From NCBI GenBank assembly GCA_022511355.1, contig JAFLRS010000049.1:1-11987 (forward strand): DNA of 11,987 nt, given 5' to 3'. Position numbers and translations under genes: made by a program. Shown in pieces: positions 1 through 8,403 of this stretch. The DNA comes from Alistipes sp. GTDB taxonomy: Bacteria > Bacteroidota > Bacteroidia > Bacteroidales > Rikenellaceae. Position 1 is the first letter of the stretch. Each line of letters starts with the position of its first letter. The notes beneath the pieces were generated by a model. It did no database searches. It was not told the DNA's origin and saw nothing but the letters and a program-made list of their open reading frames with translations.

Positions 1-3
1 TTC

Positions 4-130
4 GCCTTGCGGAGAGTTTTGCGTCGCTTTTGCGGTCAAAAGCGACAGAAAAAACAAAATACTCTTTGTCCTCGGTTTGCCTTGCGAAGAGTTTTGGTAG
101 CACCTTTTGCGGTCAAAAGCAACAAAGAAA
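4..130. repeat. Tandem pair of imperfect ~50-bp intergenic repeats with internal hairpins
   Basis: Two related copies lie about 75 bp apart (about 4-55 and 79-130). Both begin with GCCTTGCG, run through AGAGTTTTG, share the core TTTTGCGGTCAAAAGC and end in an A-rich stretch. In the first copy the core is a perfect 10-bp stem with a CGGT loop (23-46). In the second copy only 6 bp of the stem survive (104-119). Between the copies, 61-79 reads ACTCTTTG(T)CCTCGGTTTG, which recurs with one mismatch at 11844-11862 on the far side of the operon. No T-run follows the hairpin on either strand, so it does not look like a terminator. It is most likely a dispersed intergenic repeat family; its function is unknown. 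Confidence 0.6.
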
Positions 131-263
131 ACTCTTATATAAAAAATAGGTAGTAAGTGCATTTGTGCATACTACTTGTTGTATAACGGAATCGGTTAAA
201 GAGGAAAAATGCTTAAAAATTGCAAAAAAGGTCAGGGGACTTTGTGTGTGAGGTGTTATATAA
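131..263 (+). promoter_or_regulatory. AT-rich leader upstream of the fecR-like gene, with a bulged hairpin
   Basis: This stretch holds no credible gene and is distinctly AT-rich, as expected of a promoter region for the downstream operon. It contains an imperfect hairpin at 150-175: GTAGTA pairs with TACTAC and TGCA with TGCA, with a 2-nt bulge (AG) on the left arm and a TTTG loop. I could not place a convincing Bacteroidota -33/-7 pair (TTTG ... TAnnTTTG). An AGGTG at 251-255, 8 nt before the ATG, is a weak possible ribosome binding site. The hairpin could be an operator or a 5' UTR element. The regulatory role is inferred from position only. Confidence 0.3.
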
Positions 264-1196
264 ATGTCTATGGAGAAAGAACTACTATACAAATTTTTTG
301 AAGGAACGGCCACTGCGACCGAGGAGGAGGCCATTCTGGAGTGGATTGATTCCGATTCCGCATACGAATGCGAATTGCTTTCCGAGCGTCGCCTCTATGA
401 TGCGATGCTGCTTCACGCGCCCGATTTCAATCGGGTGACGACACCTGCAAAACGACCTTTTATGACTGTTGTGCGTCGTGTTGCGGCTCTTGCGGCTGCG
501 GCGTGCGTGGGAGGAGTGCTGGTGGGGGCGCTTGACAAATCCGAAGAGCAGCTGCCGACGACTATTTCGGTTCCGGCGGGACAGCACATCGATGCGGTAT
601 TGCCCGACGGCACCCGTGTGAGTCTGAATGCCTGTTCGGAGCTGCGATATCCGGCGTCGTTTTCGGGCCGCAACAGATGCGTGCAGCTGCAGGGCGAGGC
701 ATTTTTCGATGTTGCTCATGACAGCCGCCATCCGTTTGTGGTGGAGACCTATGCGTATGATGTGGAGGTTTTGGGCACGAAGTTCGACGTGGAGGCGCGA
801 GCCGAAGACGATTGTTTTATGACGTCGTTGGTTGAGGGTTGCGTGCGTATAACCGACAAGTCGGATGCGGATAATAAAGTTGAGTTGCAGCCGGGGCTTC
901 GTGCGATGCGTTCGGGCGAGCGGTTTGTTGTGGAGCCCATACCGGAGTACGAGAGTTTCAGATGGCGTGAGGGATTGATAGCTTTTCGGGATGCGCCGTT
1001 CGGCGAGTTGCTGGGTCGTTTCGAGAAGTACTACGGAGTGAGAATCGAGATGCGCCGGACGGAGACTCCGGATGTAAGGTTTACGGGCCGCATACGCATT
1101 TCGGACGGCATCGATCATGCGTTGCGTGTTTTGCAGCGCAGTGCGGAGTTCTCGTATGAGCGCAACGATGCGAAGGGCGAGATATACATATTGTAA
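264..1196 (+). CDS. FecR-family anti-sigma factor (PUL regulator)
   Basis: A 310-residue protein of normal length for the family. Residues about 5-50 form the cytoplasmic anti-sigma part (LYKFFEGTATATEEEAILEW is typical of Bacteroidota FecR N termini). Residues about 68-90 are a hydrophobic Ala/Val/Gly membrane span after a basic RR. The FecR periplasmic domain covers about 100-200, with recognisable VPAGQHIDAVLPDGTRVSLN, LQGEAFFDVAHD and FVVET..YDVEVLGTKFDV stretches. The C-terminal region (about 230-310) looks like DUF4974. In this family the protein binds an ECF sigma factor and releases it when a TonB-dependent transporter signals import; the STN domain of the next gene fits that role. 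The usual neighbouring sigma-factor gene is not in the window and would have to lie upstream of position 1 or elsewhere. The start at 264 is used; an ATG at 270 is an equally workable alternative. The gap to susC is 56 nt. Confidence 0.92.
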   Translation: MSMEKELLYKFFEGTATATEEEAILEWIDSDSAYECELLSERRLYDAMLLHAPDFNRVTTPAKRPFMTVVRRVAALAAAACVGGVLVGALDKSEEQLPTTISVPAGQHIDAVLPDGTRVSLNACSELRYPASFSGRNRCVQLQGEAFFDVAHDSRHPFVVETYAYDVEVLGTKFDVEARAEDDCFMTSLVEGCVRITDKSDADNKVELQPGLRAMRSGERFVVEPIPEYESFRWREGLIAFRDAPFGELLGRFEKYYGVRIEMRRTETPDVRFTGRIRISDGIDHALRVLQRSAEFSYERNDAKGEIYIL

Positions 1197-1252
1197 ATAG
1201 TGTTTCGGCCATGTGGTCGGGACCATGAACCATACTTAAAGTCGAGAAACCT

Positions 1253-4200
1253 ATGAATATTGAGAAAAGAGTCCTGCGGAGCATGATGTGTACGCTGATT
1301 CTGACGTTTGCGGTCGGAGTATTCGGGATGCGTGCGCAGGGACAGTCGGGGCGGGTGACGCTGCACGTTGCCGATGTTCCGCTGGAGCAGGTTTTGGGTG
1401 CCATTGAGAAACAGACGCCTTATCTGTTCGTTTACGATACGGGAGTCGATGCGTCGCGTCGGGTGTCGCTGGATGTGGATAACGTTCCGTTGAAGAGTGC
1501 TTTGGATGCGTTGTTCCGTTCGACCGACATATCGTATGCCATCGAGAGTTCGTCGGTGGTATTGTTTCGTCGCAATGCGACGGGGCAGTCGGAGGGACCG
1601 GTCGAGGTGCGCGGCACGGTTGTCGATGCTGCGGGCCGCGGGATGATGGGTGTTGCGGTGGTGGTTAAGGGTACTGCTGCGGGAACGAGTACCGATGCCG
1701 ACGGAAATTTCGTTCTTCAGGTTCCCCCCCCCTTGTCTTCGGCGGTACTTGTTGCTGAGTATCTGGGATATGAGTCGTCGGAGACGGCTCTGAACGGACG
1801 CGAGAGCCTCCGGATAGTGCTTCATGAATCCTCCATCGATGTAGATACTGTGGTGGTGACGGCTCTCGGCATAAAGCGTGCCGAGAAGGCGTTGTCATAT
1901 AATGTTCAGCAGGTGGGCGGCGACAAGCTTGTAGCCGTCAAGGATGCCAATTTCGTAAATTCGCTTTCGGGCAAGGTGGCGGGTCTGAATATTAATTCTT
2001 CGTCATCGGGAGTAGGAGGAGCGTCGAAGGTGGTGATGCGCGGAGCGAAGGGTATAGCTCAGTCGTCGAATGCGCTCTATGTGATTGACGGTATTCCGAT
2101 GTACAATCTTGCGGGCGAGGGCAGCACCGAATTCGGCTCATCGGGTTCGACCGAGGCCATTGCCGACATCAACCCCGAGGATATCGAATCCATTTCGGTG
2201 CTGACGGGAGCTGCTGCGGCTGCTCTTTACGGCAGTCAGGCTTCGAACGGAGCGATTGTGATAACGACCAAGCGCGGCGAGGCGGGTCATACCTCCATTA
2301 TGGTTTCGAGCAATACCGAGCTGACGGTTCCGTTCGTGATGCCGCGATTCCAGAACCGCTACGGCACGCTGAATCTCGATACGAGTTGGGGAGCGCGTCT
2401 CAACGGTTCGAACAGTACGGGATACGACCCGCGCAAGGATTATATGCAGACGGGTATTGTCGGAACCGAGACTTTTACTTTTTCGACCGGTACGGACCGC
2501 AATCAGACATATGTGTCGGCCTCGGCGGTGAACTCCCGTGGCATAATTCCCAACAACGGTTACGAGCGTTACAACTTTACGTTCCGCAATACGACGTCGT
2601 TTTTCAAGGAGCGTATGCTGCTCGACATCGGCGGGTCGTACATACGTCAGTCCGACCGCAATATGACCAATCAGGGTATCTATTCGAACCCTTTGGTTTC
2701 GGCATATCTGTTTCCGCGCGGCAACGACTGGGATGCGGTCCGGATGTATGAGCGTTACGACCCTTCGCGAAAGATATATACTCAGTACTGGCCTCAGGGT
2801 TGGGGTACGCTGCGTTCGCAGAATCCCTACTGGATAAACTACCGCAATCTGCGTGTCAATGACAAGAACCGTTATATGTTCAATGCGGGGCTTTCCTACG
2901 ATATATTGCCGTGGCTGTCGGCGAGCGGACGCGTTCGTTTGGACAATACTTATACCGAATATACCGAGAAATACTATGCTTCGACCGAACCTACGATTGC
3001 CGAGGGTTCGGAGAACGGCTATTACGGCGAGTCCAATATTCGCGACCGTCAGATTTACTGCGATGCGCTGTTGGACATCCACAAGCGATTCGGCACCGAC
3101 TGGTCGATTCAGGCCAATGTGGGAGCGGCGCTTTCGGATACGCGCAAACGTTCGGCCACATCGCGAGGTCCGATTCGTGCCGACGGTCTGCCCAATGTTT
3201 TCAATGTTTTCCAGCTCGACAATGCGACTATGCATCGTGAGCAGGAGGGTTGGCGCGAGCAGTATCAGTCGGTGTTCGCTTCGGCGGAGATAGGTTGGCG
3301 CGGAGCCTGTTATCTTACCCTTACGGGCCGCAACGACTGGCCTTCGCAGCTGGCGGGGCCTCATTCGGTCAGCAAATCGTTTTTCTATCCGTCGGTCGGG
3401 GTGTCGGTGGTGGTTTCCGAGCTTGTAGGCCGTATGCCGGAGCAGCTTTCCTATTTGAAGGTTCGCGGTTCGTGGGCGTCGGTAGGATTGCCGTTCGCCC
3501 GTTTTCTGGCCTATCCCACCTATGAATGGGATTCGTCGCAGAATGTATGGAAGCCGCAGTCGAACTATCCGATGTACGAGTTGAAGCCCGAGCGCACCGA
3601 TTCGTGGGAGGTAGGTTTGACGATGCGTTTTCTGCGTCATTTTTCGCTGGATGTTTCCTATTATGACACTCGGACATTCAATCAGACGTTCGACCCTCAG
3701 ATTTCGGCTTCGTCGGGTTATTCGAAGTTTTACGTGCAGACGGGTTCGGTCCGCAACCACGGAGTGGAGCTGTCGCTGGGTTTCGACAAGACGTGGAACC
3801 GTATAGGATGGTCGTCGCAGTTTACGATGTCGTCGAACCGCAACGAGATTCTGGAGCTTGTCGATAACTACAAGCATCCGGTGACGGGGGAGTTGATAAC
3901 GAAGGAGCGTTTGGATGTAGGCGGATTGTCGCAGGCGCGTTTTCTGTTGAAGAAGGGCGGCACGCTTGGGGACCTCTATTCGACCGCGGACATCAAATAC
4001 GATTCGAACGGAGATATCTATGTCGATGAGAACGACGACATAGGCGTGGAGTACAAGGTTGGCGACATAAAGCTCGGTTCGGTATTTCCGAAGGCTAATC
4101 TTGCATGGCGCAACGACATTCGTCTGGGCGATTTCAATATCGGATTTTTGGTAACGGCGCGTTTGGGCGGTGTGGTATATTCGGCCACGCAGGCATATCT

Positions 4201-4582
4201 CGACGCATTCGGCGTATCGGAGACTTCGGCTGCGGCGCGCGATGCCGGCGGTCTGATTATCAACGGCAACGACCGCATATCGGCCGACAAGTGGTTTGCG
4301 ACGGTAGGCGGCAACGGCGGTCTTCCGCAGTATTATGTCTATTCGGCGACCAACGTGCGTTTGCAGGAGGCTTCGGTAAGTTACACTATTCCGCGCCGCA
4401 AGTTGGGCGACATTGTGGAGATTACGCTTTCGCTGGTGGGCCGCAATCTGTGGATGATATACAACAAAGCTCCGTTCGACCCCGAATCGGTAGCCACTAC
4501 GGGCGACTATTATCAGGGTATCGACTACTTCATGATGCCGTCGCTGCGCAGCGTCGGATTCAATCTCAGACTTAAATTCTAA
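1253..4582 (+). CDS. SusC/RagA-family TonB-dependent outer-membrane transporter with STN domain
   Basis: A 1109-residue outer-membrane transporter. It has a signal peptide (about 1-30, hydrophobic LILTFAVGVFG), a secretin/TonB N-terminal (STN) domain (about 33-107) and a carboxypeptidase-D regulatory-like domain (about 117-192, starting VRGTVVDAAGRGMMGVAVVVKGT). Next come a TonB-box-like DTVVVTALGIKRAEK (198-212) and the plug (about 215-345), with the SusC hallmarks LSGKVAGLNI, NALYVIDGIPMYN and INPEDIESISVLTGAAAAAL. The rest is a 22-strand-type beta barrel ending in a terminal Phe (LRLKF). It should import the glycan bound by SusD using TonB energy. The STN domain marks it as a transducer that talks to a FecR protein, and such a gene lies directly upstream. 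An uninterrupted C9 tract (1724-1732, residues Pro158-160) lies in the CarboxypepD-like domain. The stop codon overlaps the start of the susD-like gene. The exact substrate is inferred from neighbours. Confidence 0.96.
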   Translation: MNIEKRVLRSMMCTLILTFAVGVFGMRAQGQSGRVTLHVADVPLEQVLGAIEKQTPYLFVYDTGVDASRRVSLDVDNVPLKSALDALFRSTDISYAIESSSVVLFRRNATGQSEGPVEVRGTVVDAAGRGMMGVAVVVKGTAAGTSTDADGNFVLQVPPPLSSAVLVAEYLGYESSETALNGRESLRIVLHESSIDVDTVVVTALGIKRAEKALSYNVQQVGGDKLVAVKDANFVNSLSGKVAGLNINSSSSGVGGASKVVMRGAKGIAQSSNALYVIDGIPMYNLAGEGSTEFGSSGSTEAIADINPEDIESISVLTGAAAAALYGSQASNGAIVITTKRGEAGHTSIMVSSNTELTVPFVMPRFQNRYGTLNLDTSWGARLNGSNSTGYDPRKDYMQTGIVGTETFTFSTGTDRNQTYVSASAVNSRGIIPNNGYERYNFTFRNTTSFFKERMLLDIGGSYIRQSDRNMTNQGIYSNPLVSAYLFPRGNDWDAVRMYERYDPSRKIYTQYWPQGWGTLRSQNPYWINYRNLRVNDKNRYMFNAGLSYDILPWLSASGRVRLDNTYTEYTEKYYASTEPTIAEGSENGYYGESNIRDRQIYCDALLDIHKRFGTDWSIQANVGAALSDTRKRSATSRGPIRADGLPNVFNVFQLDNATMHREQEGWREQYQSVFASAEIGWRGACYLTLTGRNDWPSQLAGPHSVSKSFFYPSVGVSVVVSELVGRMPEQLSYLKVRGSWASVGLPFARFLAYPTYEWDSSQNVWKPQSNYPMYELKPERTDSWEVGLTMRFLRHFSLDVSYYDTRTFNQTFDPQISASSGYSKFYVQTGSVRNHGVELSLGFDKTWNRIGWSSQFTMSSNRNEILELVDNYKHPVTGELITKERLDVGGLSQARFLLKKGGTLGDLYSTADIKYDSNGDIYVDENDDIGVEYKVGDIKLGSVFPKANLAWRNDIRLGDFNIGFLVTARLGGVVYSATQAYLDAFGVSETSAAARDAGGLIINGNDRISADKWFATVGGNGGLPQYYVYSATNVRLQEASVSYTIPRRKLGDIVEITLSLVGRNLWMIYNKAPFDPESVATTGDYYQGIDYFMMPSLRSVGFNLRLKF

Positions 4583-6156
4583 TGCGCGCTATGAAAAGAT
4601 TATATGTTTTGCTGATGTTGGGTGCCGCAGCGTGTACGGCCAACTTCGAGGAGTTCAACAAGAATCCCTACCAGCCCGACAACGATGAGATGCAGTACGA
4701 CGGTTACATTACATCGTCGGCGCTGAAGGGTATGCAGAATATGCTTATGCCCGAGGCGGAGGGCATCAGTCAGTATGTGGACTGTCTTATGGGCGGCTGC
4801 TGGGGCGGATATGCCGCCGACACCAATCCGGGTATGGGTTGGGGCGGACGCTATGCCACTTACAATCCGTCGCAGGCATGGATAAACATTCCTTTCAACG
4901 ACCCCATATCTCAGTTTTATCCCTTCTACCTGCAGTTGCGCGAGGTTACCGACGACGAGATTCTGCTTGCCGTTGGCGATGTATGCCGTGTGGGGGTCAT
5001 GCAGCGCGTGACCGACACCTACGGACCCATTCCCTATTCGCAGGTAGGCGAGGCGAGTACGCTTAATTCGCCCTACGATTCGCAGGAGGAGGTTTACACT
5101 CATATGTTTGCCGAGCTGGACGATGCGATAGCCGTGTTGTCGGCTCATTCGCTGGAGTCGTTCAGTGCCAAGGCGGATGCTCTTTACGGCGGCGACATAG
5201 TCAAATGGGTGAAGTTTGCCAATTCGCTGAAGTTGCGTTTGGCGATGCGCATCGTATATGCCGACCCGATTACGGCTCAGCGCAAGGCCGAGGAGGCTGT
5301 GTCGGATGCGATAGGAGTCATTCGCGACAATTCTGACAATGCACGACGAGCGATATCGCGCACCAATCCGTGGGATTTCTTCATCAATCAGTGGGGTGAC
5401 GCCCGCGTGTCGGCCGACATTGTGAGCTACATGAACGGTTATCGCGACCCTCGCCGCGAGTTTTACTTCACGACTTCGACGTTCGATGCATCGACCGGGG
5501 TCACCAACGGATGGTTCGGAGTCCGCAACGGCATCGAGCAGCAGCGCTATCTCAACTCCAAGGAGACGATGGATTGTTACAGCCGCATTTTGGTACGGGC
5601 ATCGGACCCCGTATGGATTATGAATGCGGCGGAGGTGACGCTGTTGCGTGCCGAGGGTGCGCTTCGTGGCTGGAGCATGGACGGCACGGCTCAGGAGCTT
5701 TACGAACGCGGAGTTACGCTGTCGTTCGAGCAGTGGGGAGCGTCGGGAGCGGCCGAATACCTTGCCAACGGCGAATATACGCAGGAGGCATATGCCGATC
5801 CGTTGGGGAACTACTCGTATGAGGGTATTCCTTCCACGTGTACTGTTGCATGGGAGTCGGGCGGCGGTTTCGAGCGCAATTTGGAGCGGATTATCACACA
5901 GAAGTGGATTGCCAATTTCCCGATGTTGGGAGTGGAGAGTTGGGCCGAATACCGTCGGACGGGTTATCCGCGTCTGATGCCTGTGCCTCACAACATGAGC
6001 GGCGGAGTGGTATCTGATTCGGAGGGTGCCCGCCGTATGCCTTATCCCGATACGGAGTACACCGAGAATGCCGAGAATTATATGCGAGCCGTGCAGATGT
6101 TGGGCGGCCGCGACGATATGGCGACCCACGTATGGTGGGACTGCAAGAACAACTGA
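4582..6156 (+). CDS. SusD/RagB-family nutrient-binding outer-membrane lipoprotein
   Basis: A 524-residue lipoprotein with a signal peptide and lipobox GAAAC, lipidated on Cys18. A second Met at residue 4 (4591) is an equally good start and would give MKRLYVLLMLGAAAC. The first ATG shares one base with the susC stop (TAATG), implying translational coupling. The sequence FEEFNKNPYQPDNDEM after the lipid anchor, and blocks such as RVTDTYGPIPYSQ, KWVKFANSLKLRLAMRI, ITQKWIANF, the ESWAEYRRTGYP stretch, RMPYPDTEYTEN and the final THVWWD, are typical of the SusD-like family with a TPR-based fold. Length is normal. With SusC it forms the lid-and-barrel complex that captures glycans at the surface. 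The family assignment is firm; specificity for N-glycans rests on the downstream GH18 gene. Confidence 0.95.
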   Translation: MRAMKRLYVLLMLGAAACTANFEEFNKNPYQPDNDEMQYDGYITSSALKGMQNMLMPEAEGISQYVDCLMGGCWGGYAADTNPGMGWGGRYATYNPSQAWINIPFNDPISQFYPFYLQLREVTDDEILLAVGDVCRVGVMQRVTDTYGPIPYSQVGEASTLNSPYDSQEEVYTHMFAELDDAIAVLSAHSLESFSAKADALYGGDIVKWVKFANSLKLRLAMRIVYADPITAQRKAEEAVSDAIGVIRDNSDNARRAISRTNPWDFFINQWGDARVSADIVSYMNGYRDPRREFYFTTSTFDASTGVTNGWFGVRNGIEQQRYLNSKETMDCYSRILVRASDPVWIMNAAEVTLLRAEGALRGWSMDGTAQELYERGVTLSFEQWGASGAAEYLANGEYTQEAYADPLGNYSYEGIPSTCTVAWESGGGFERNLERIITQKWIANFPMLGVESWAEYRRTGYPRLMPVPHNMSGGVVSDSEGARRMPYPDTEYTENAENYMRAVQMLGGRDDMATHVWWDCKNN

Positions 6157-6173
6157 CCGAATACGAATCGATT

Positions 6174-7166
6174 ATGATGACTATAAACAAACGAATATTG
6201 AGTGCGGCGGCGTTGCTGTTGTTGAGTGCGTCGTGCAGCAAATGGACCGAGCCGGAGTCGCTCGAGATACACAAACCGTCCTTAGGTGAGGGCGACTCTG
6301 CGGCTTATGAGGCTTACCTGTCGAATTTGCGTTCGTGGAAGGGCGCGTCGCATCAGGTGGTTTTGGCGTCGTTCGACAACACGACGCTCGAACCCGTGTC
6401 GCGGGCGCACCACATAGCGTCGCTGCCCGACAGTCTCGACTATGTATTGCCTGTTATGCTTCGTCTGCCTCGGTGGCAGCACGACGAGATGAAGGCGGCT
6501 CAGCAGCGGAAGGGCACGCGTTTTCTGTGTACGCTCGACTGCGCGGCGATAGCCGGAGAGTGGGATGCGGAGTCGTCGTTGAGTTTCGGTGAGTATGCTG
6601 CTTCGCGTGTGGCGGAGGTATTCGACCTGTGCGGTGAGTACGGATATGACGGGATTCTTGTCTGTTATAGCGGCATGAGTATCATGCACATGACCGAAGA
6701 GGAGCTTGCGGCCTACACCGAGAGTCAGAATGCGGTATTGGGACCTGTTCGCGAGCGTTTGAACGGCGGTTGGTCGGGAGATTTTCTTTTCTGCGGCAAT
6801 CCGAAGTGGGTATTGGATCGTTCGATGCTGCTCAAGGCTCGCTACATTGTTGTGGATACGGATTCGGCTTCGAGTGCCGACCGTCTCACCTATGAGGTAT
6901 TGTCGTGCGTTGTGTCCGACGTACCGTCGTCGCGATTTGTGGTTACGGTTAGTACTGCCGAGACGGGAGTAAACGATCCTGCGGGTTGGTACGGCAGCGA
7001 GATGGCGCTTCCGCTTGCTGCGGAGTGGGTTACGCGTCCTTCACCGGAGTTCGGCCGTGCGGGCTTGCTGATTCGTGACGTGCAGCGTGATTTTTACAAT
7101 GCGGGCATTATTTACAAGAACGTGCGCGAGGCTGTTGCAACGATAAATCCCTCGCCGAAAAACTGA
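6174..7166 (+). CDS. Catalytically dead GH18-like surface lipoprotein (BT1044-like), probable glycan-binding protein
   Basis: A 330-residue lipoprotein, numbered from the ATG at 6174; the next codon (6177) is also ATG. The signal peptide MTINKRILSAAALLLLSASC places the lipid Cys at 21. A longer reading from 6132 would overlap susD and put a hydrophilic tail before the signal peptide, so it is rejected. The body resembles a GH18 barrel of the type next to SusD in N-glycan PULs. The strand-4 motif at 158-166 reads YDGILVCYS where active endo-glycosidases, including the enzyme two genes downstream (LDGIFWDDE), have D-x-E. Here the catalytic Asp is Cys164 and the acid Glu is Ser166. It should therefore bind rather than cleave a GlcNAc-containing glycan. 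It has no N-terminal DUF1735 domain. It follows susD by 17 nt and precedes the LamG gene by 10 nt, clearly in the operon. Fold assignment is by motif, not by a profile search. Confidence 0.82.
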   Translation: MMTINKRILSAAALLLLSASCSKWTEPESLEIHKPSLGEGDSAAYEAYLSNLRSWKGASHQVVLASFDNTTLEPVSRAHHIASLPDSLDYVLPVMLRLPRWQHDEMKAAQQRKGTRFLCTLDCAAIAGEWDAESSLSFGEYAASRVAEVFDLCGEYGYDGILVCYSGMSIMHMTEEELAAYTESQNAVLGPVRERLNGGWSGDFLFCGNPKWVLDRSMLLKARYIVVDTDSASSADRLTYEVLSCVVSDVPSSRFVVTVSTAETGVNDPAGWYGSEMALPLAAEWVTRPSPEFGRAGLLIRDVQRDFYNAGIIYKNVREAVATINPSPKN

Positions 7167-7176
7167 CATAACGACT

Positions 7177-8376
7177 ATGAGAACACAAACTGCAATATGT
7201 ATGTTGCTTGCGTCGGTGGTGTTGGCCGGATGCAGGCACGACGACCCCGACCGTGTGCGCTTCGAGAATCATTTGTACATCGACAGCGGAGAGATGAGTG
7301 CGCAGTTGCCGGTAAAGCCCTCCACGGACGCATTGGAGCGGACGTTGAGCATTGCTTCGGCGAAGCCGGTCGATGGCGGGGCTACTATCCGGTTCGAGGC
7401 AGATCCTTCGCGGGTCAGGAGTTTTTGCGAGGCGTACTATACCGAGGCGGAGATGCTTCCCGAGGAGTTTTGGAGCATCGACCCTGCGGAGGTGACCATT
7501 CCGTCGGGCGGGGTTCGGTCCACGGAGGCTACTGTTCATTTTTCGGGATTGAAGGGTCTTGATATGTCGCGGAATTATGTACTTCCGGTGACGGCCCGCA
7601 CTTCCGAGCCGATTTTGAAGCGTGCGAAGACCTACTATTTTCTGTTGAGTGAGGGAGCTGTGATTAATGTGGTGGCTGACATTCGCCAGACTTATATTGA
7701 GTTTCCGAAGTTCAACAATTCGTCGCCGCTGAACAATTTGAGGGCGATAACCATGGAGGCATTGATAAAGGCGGACCGTTTCGACCGCATGATTTCCACG
7801 GTTATGGGCATTGAGGGTCACTACCTGATGCGCATTGGCGACGAGGGTTACGAGAGCAATCAGATTCAGATTGCGGGATCCAACAGCAGCGAGAATTTCC
7901 CGTCGGCGAGCGAGAGTCCGGCCATACCTGTCGGACGTTGGGTTCATGTGGCTGTCACGCACGATTTCCGGACGGGAGCGTGGTGCATATACTATGACGG
8001 CGAGTTGCGTGCGTCGGGCACCAAGACGATAGGAAACCGCAATATGGGTTCTCCGACCGATGTATCGTCGCCTGGCAAGGGTTTTCACATAGGGCTTTCC
8101 TACGACAAGAACCGATGGTTGGAGGGATGCATTTGCGAGTGCCGCATTTGGAACAAGGTGCGCACGCAGGAGGAGATATCTGAATACCGTTACGAGGTGG
8201 ACCCCGAGAGCGAGGGTTTGGTGGCATACTGGAAGTTCGACGAGGGTTCGGGCAGTGTGATTCACGACTATACGCCATACGGCAACGACGGGCGAGTAGG
8301 TCAGAATGCATCTGGCGAGATTGTTCGCGGCATTACGTGGACGCGGGTATGGCTTCCCGAGCGCACGGAGGAGTAG
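7177..8376 (+). CDS. DUF1735 and LamG-like domain surface lipoprotein, probable glycan-binding protein
   Basis: A 399-residue lipoprotein. The signal peptide ends in lipobox LAGC (lipid Cys19), followed by RHDDPD, an acidic stretch that fits a Bacteroidota surface-export signal. Residues about 25-165 form a DUF1735 (BT_3987-like N-terminal) domain with the FWSIDPAEVTIPSGG and YVLPVTA motifs. Residues about 170-390 form a concanavalin-like LamG domain, including RWVHVAVTHDFRTGAWCIYYDG, RIWNKVRTQEEI and the signature GLVAYWKFDEGSG...YTPYGNDG. No glycosidase catalytic pattern is visible, so a surface glycan-binding role is most likely. The domain junction carries SSPLNNL, close to the TNPLNNL at the same junction of the next gene, which suggests that the two genes arose from a shared architecture. 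Spacers are 10 nt upstream and 27 nt downstream. Confidence 0.88.
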   Translation: MRTQTAICMLLASVVLAGCRHDDPDRVRFENHLYIDSGEMSAQLPVKPSTDALERTLSIASAKPVDGGATIRFEADPSRVRSFCEAYYTEAEMLPEEFWSIDPAEVTIPSGGVRSTEATVHFSGLKGLDMSRNYVLPVTARTSEPILKRAKTYYFLLSEGAVINVVADIRQTYIEFPKFNNSSPLNNLRAITMEALIKADRFDRMISTVMGIEGHYLMRIGDEGYESNQIQIAGSNSSENFPSASESPAIPVGRWVHVAVTHDFRTGAWCIYYDGELRASGTKTIGNRNMGSPTDVSSPGKGFHIGLSYDKNRWLEGCICECRIWNKVRTQEEISEYRYEVDPESEGLVAYWKFDEGSGSVIHDYTPYGNDGRVGQNASGEIVRGITWTRVWLPERTEE

Positions 8377-8403
8377 TTGGTAAATGAAAGCAAGTAAACA
8401 GTT

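Noticed and set aside
23..46. Perfect 10-bp hairpin read as an intrinsic terminator
   Set aside because: It is followed by an A-rich tract, not T, on the plus strand, and has no T-run on the minus strand. It is also part of a repeat with a second, decayed copy.
241..264. TTTG ... TATAAATG as a Bacteroidota promoter
   Set aside because: The second element includes the fecR start codon, so transcription would begin inside the gene, and spacing is too short for the -33/-7 consensus.
113..334. Small minus-strand frame of 73 codons at the left edge
   Set aside because: It runs across the repeat region and into the fecR start, with no recognisable features and no support as a gene.
2138..3877. 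Long open frame of 579 codons on the minus strand opposite susC, and similar ones at 4600-6129, 7108-8265 and 8713-9885
   Set aside because: Each lies wholly or almost wholly antisense to a gene with clear family motifs. Translations are rich in Arg, His and Ile without domain patterns, as expected from mirror frames of biased codon usage.
6132..6173. Upstream in-frame ATG for the GH18-like lipoprotein
   Set aside because: It overlaps the end of the susD-like gene and adds 14 hydrophilic residues before a clean lipoprotein signal peptide that starts at 6174/6177.
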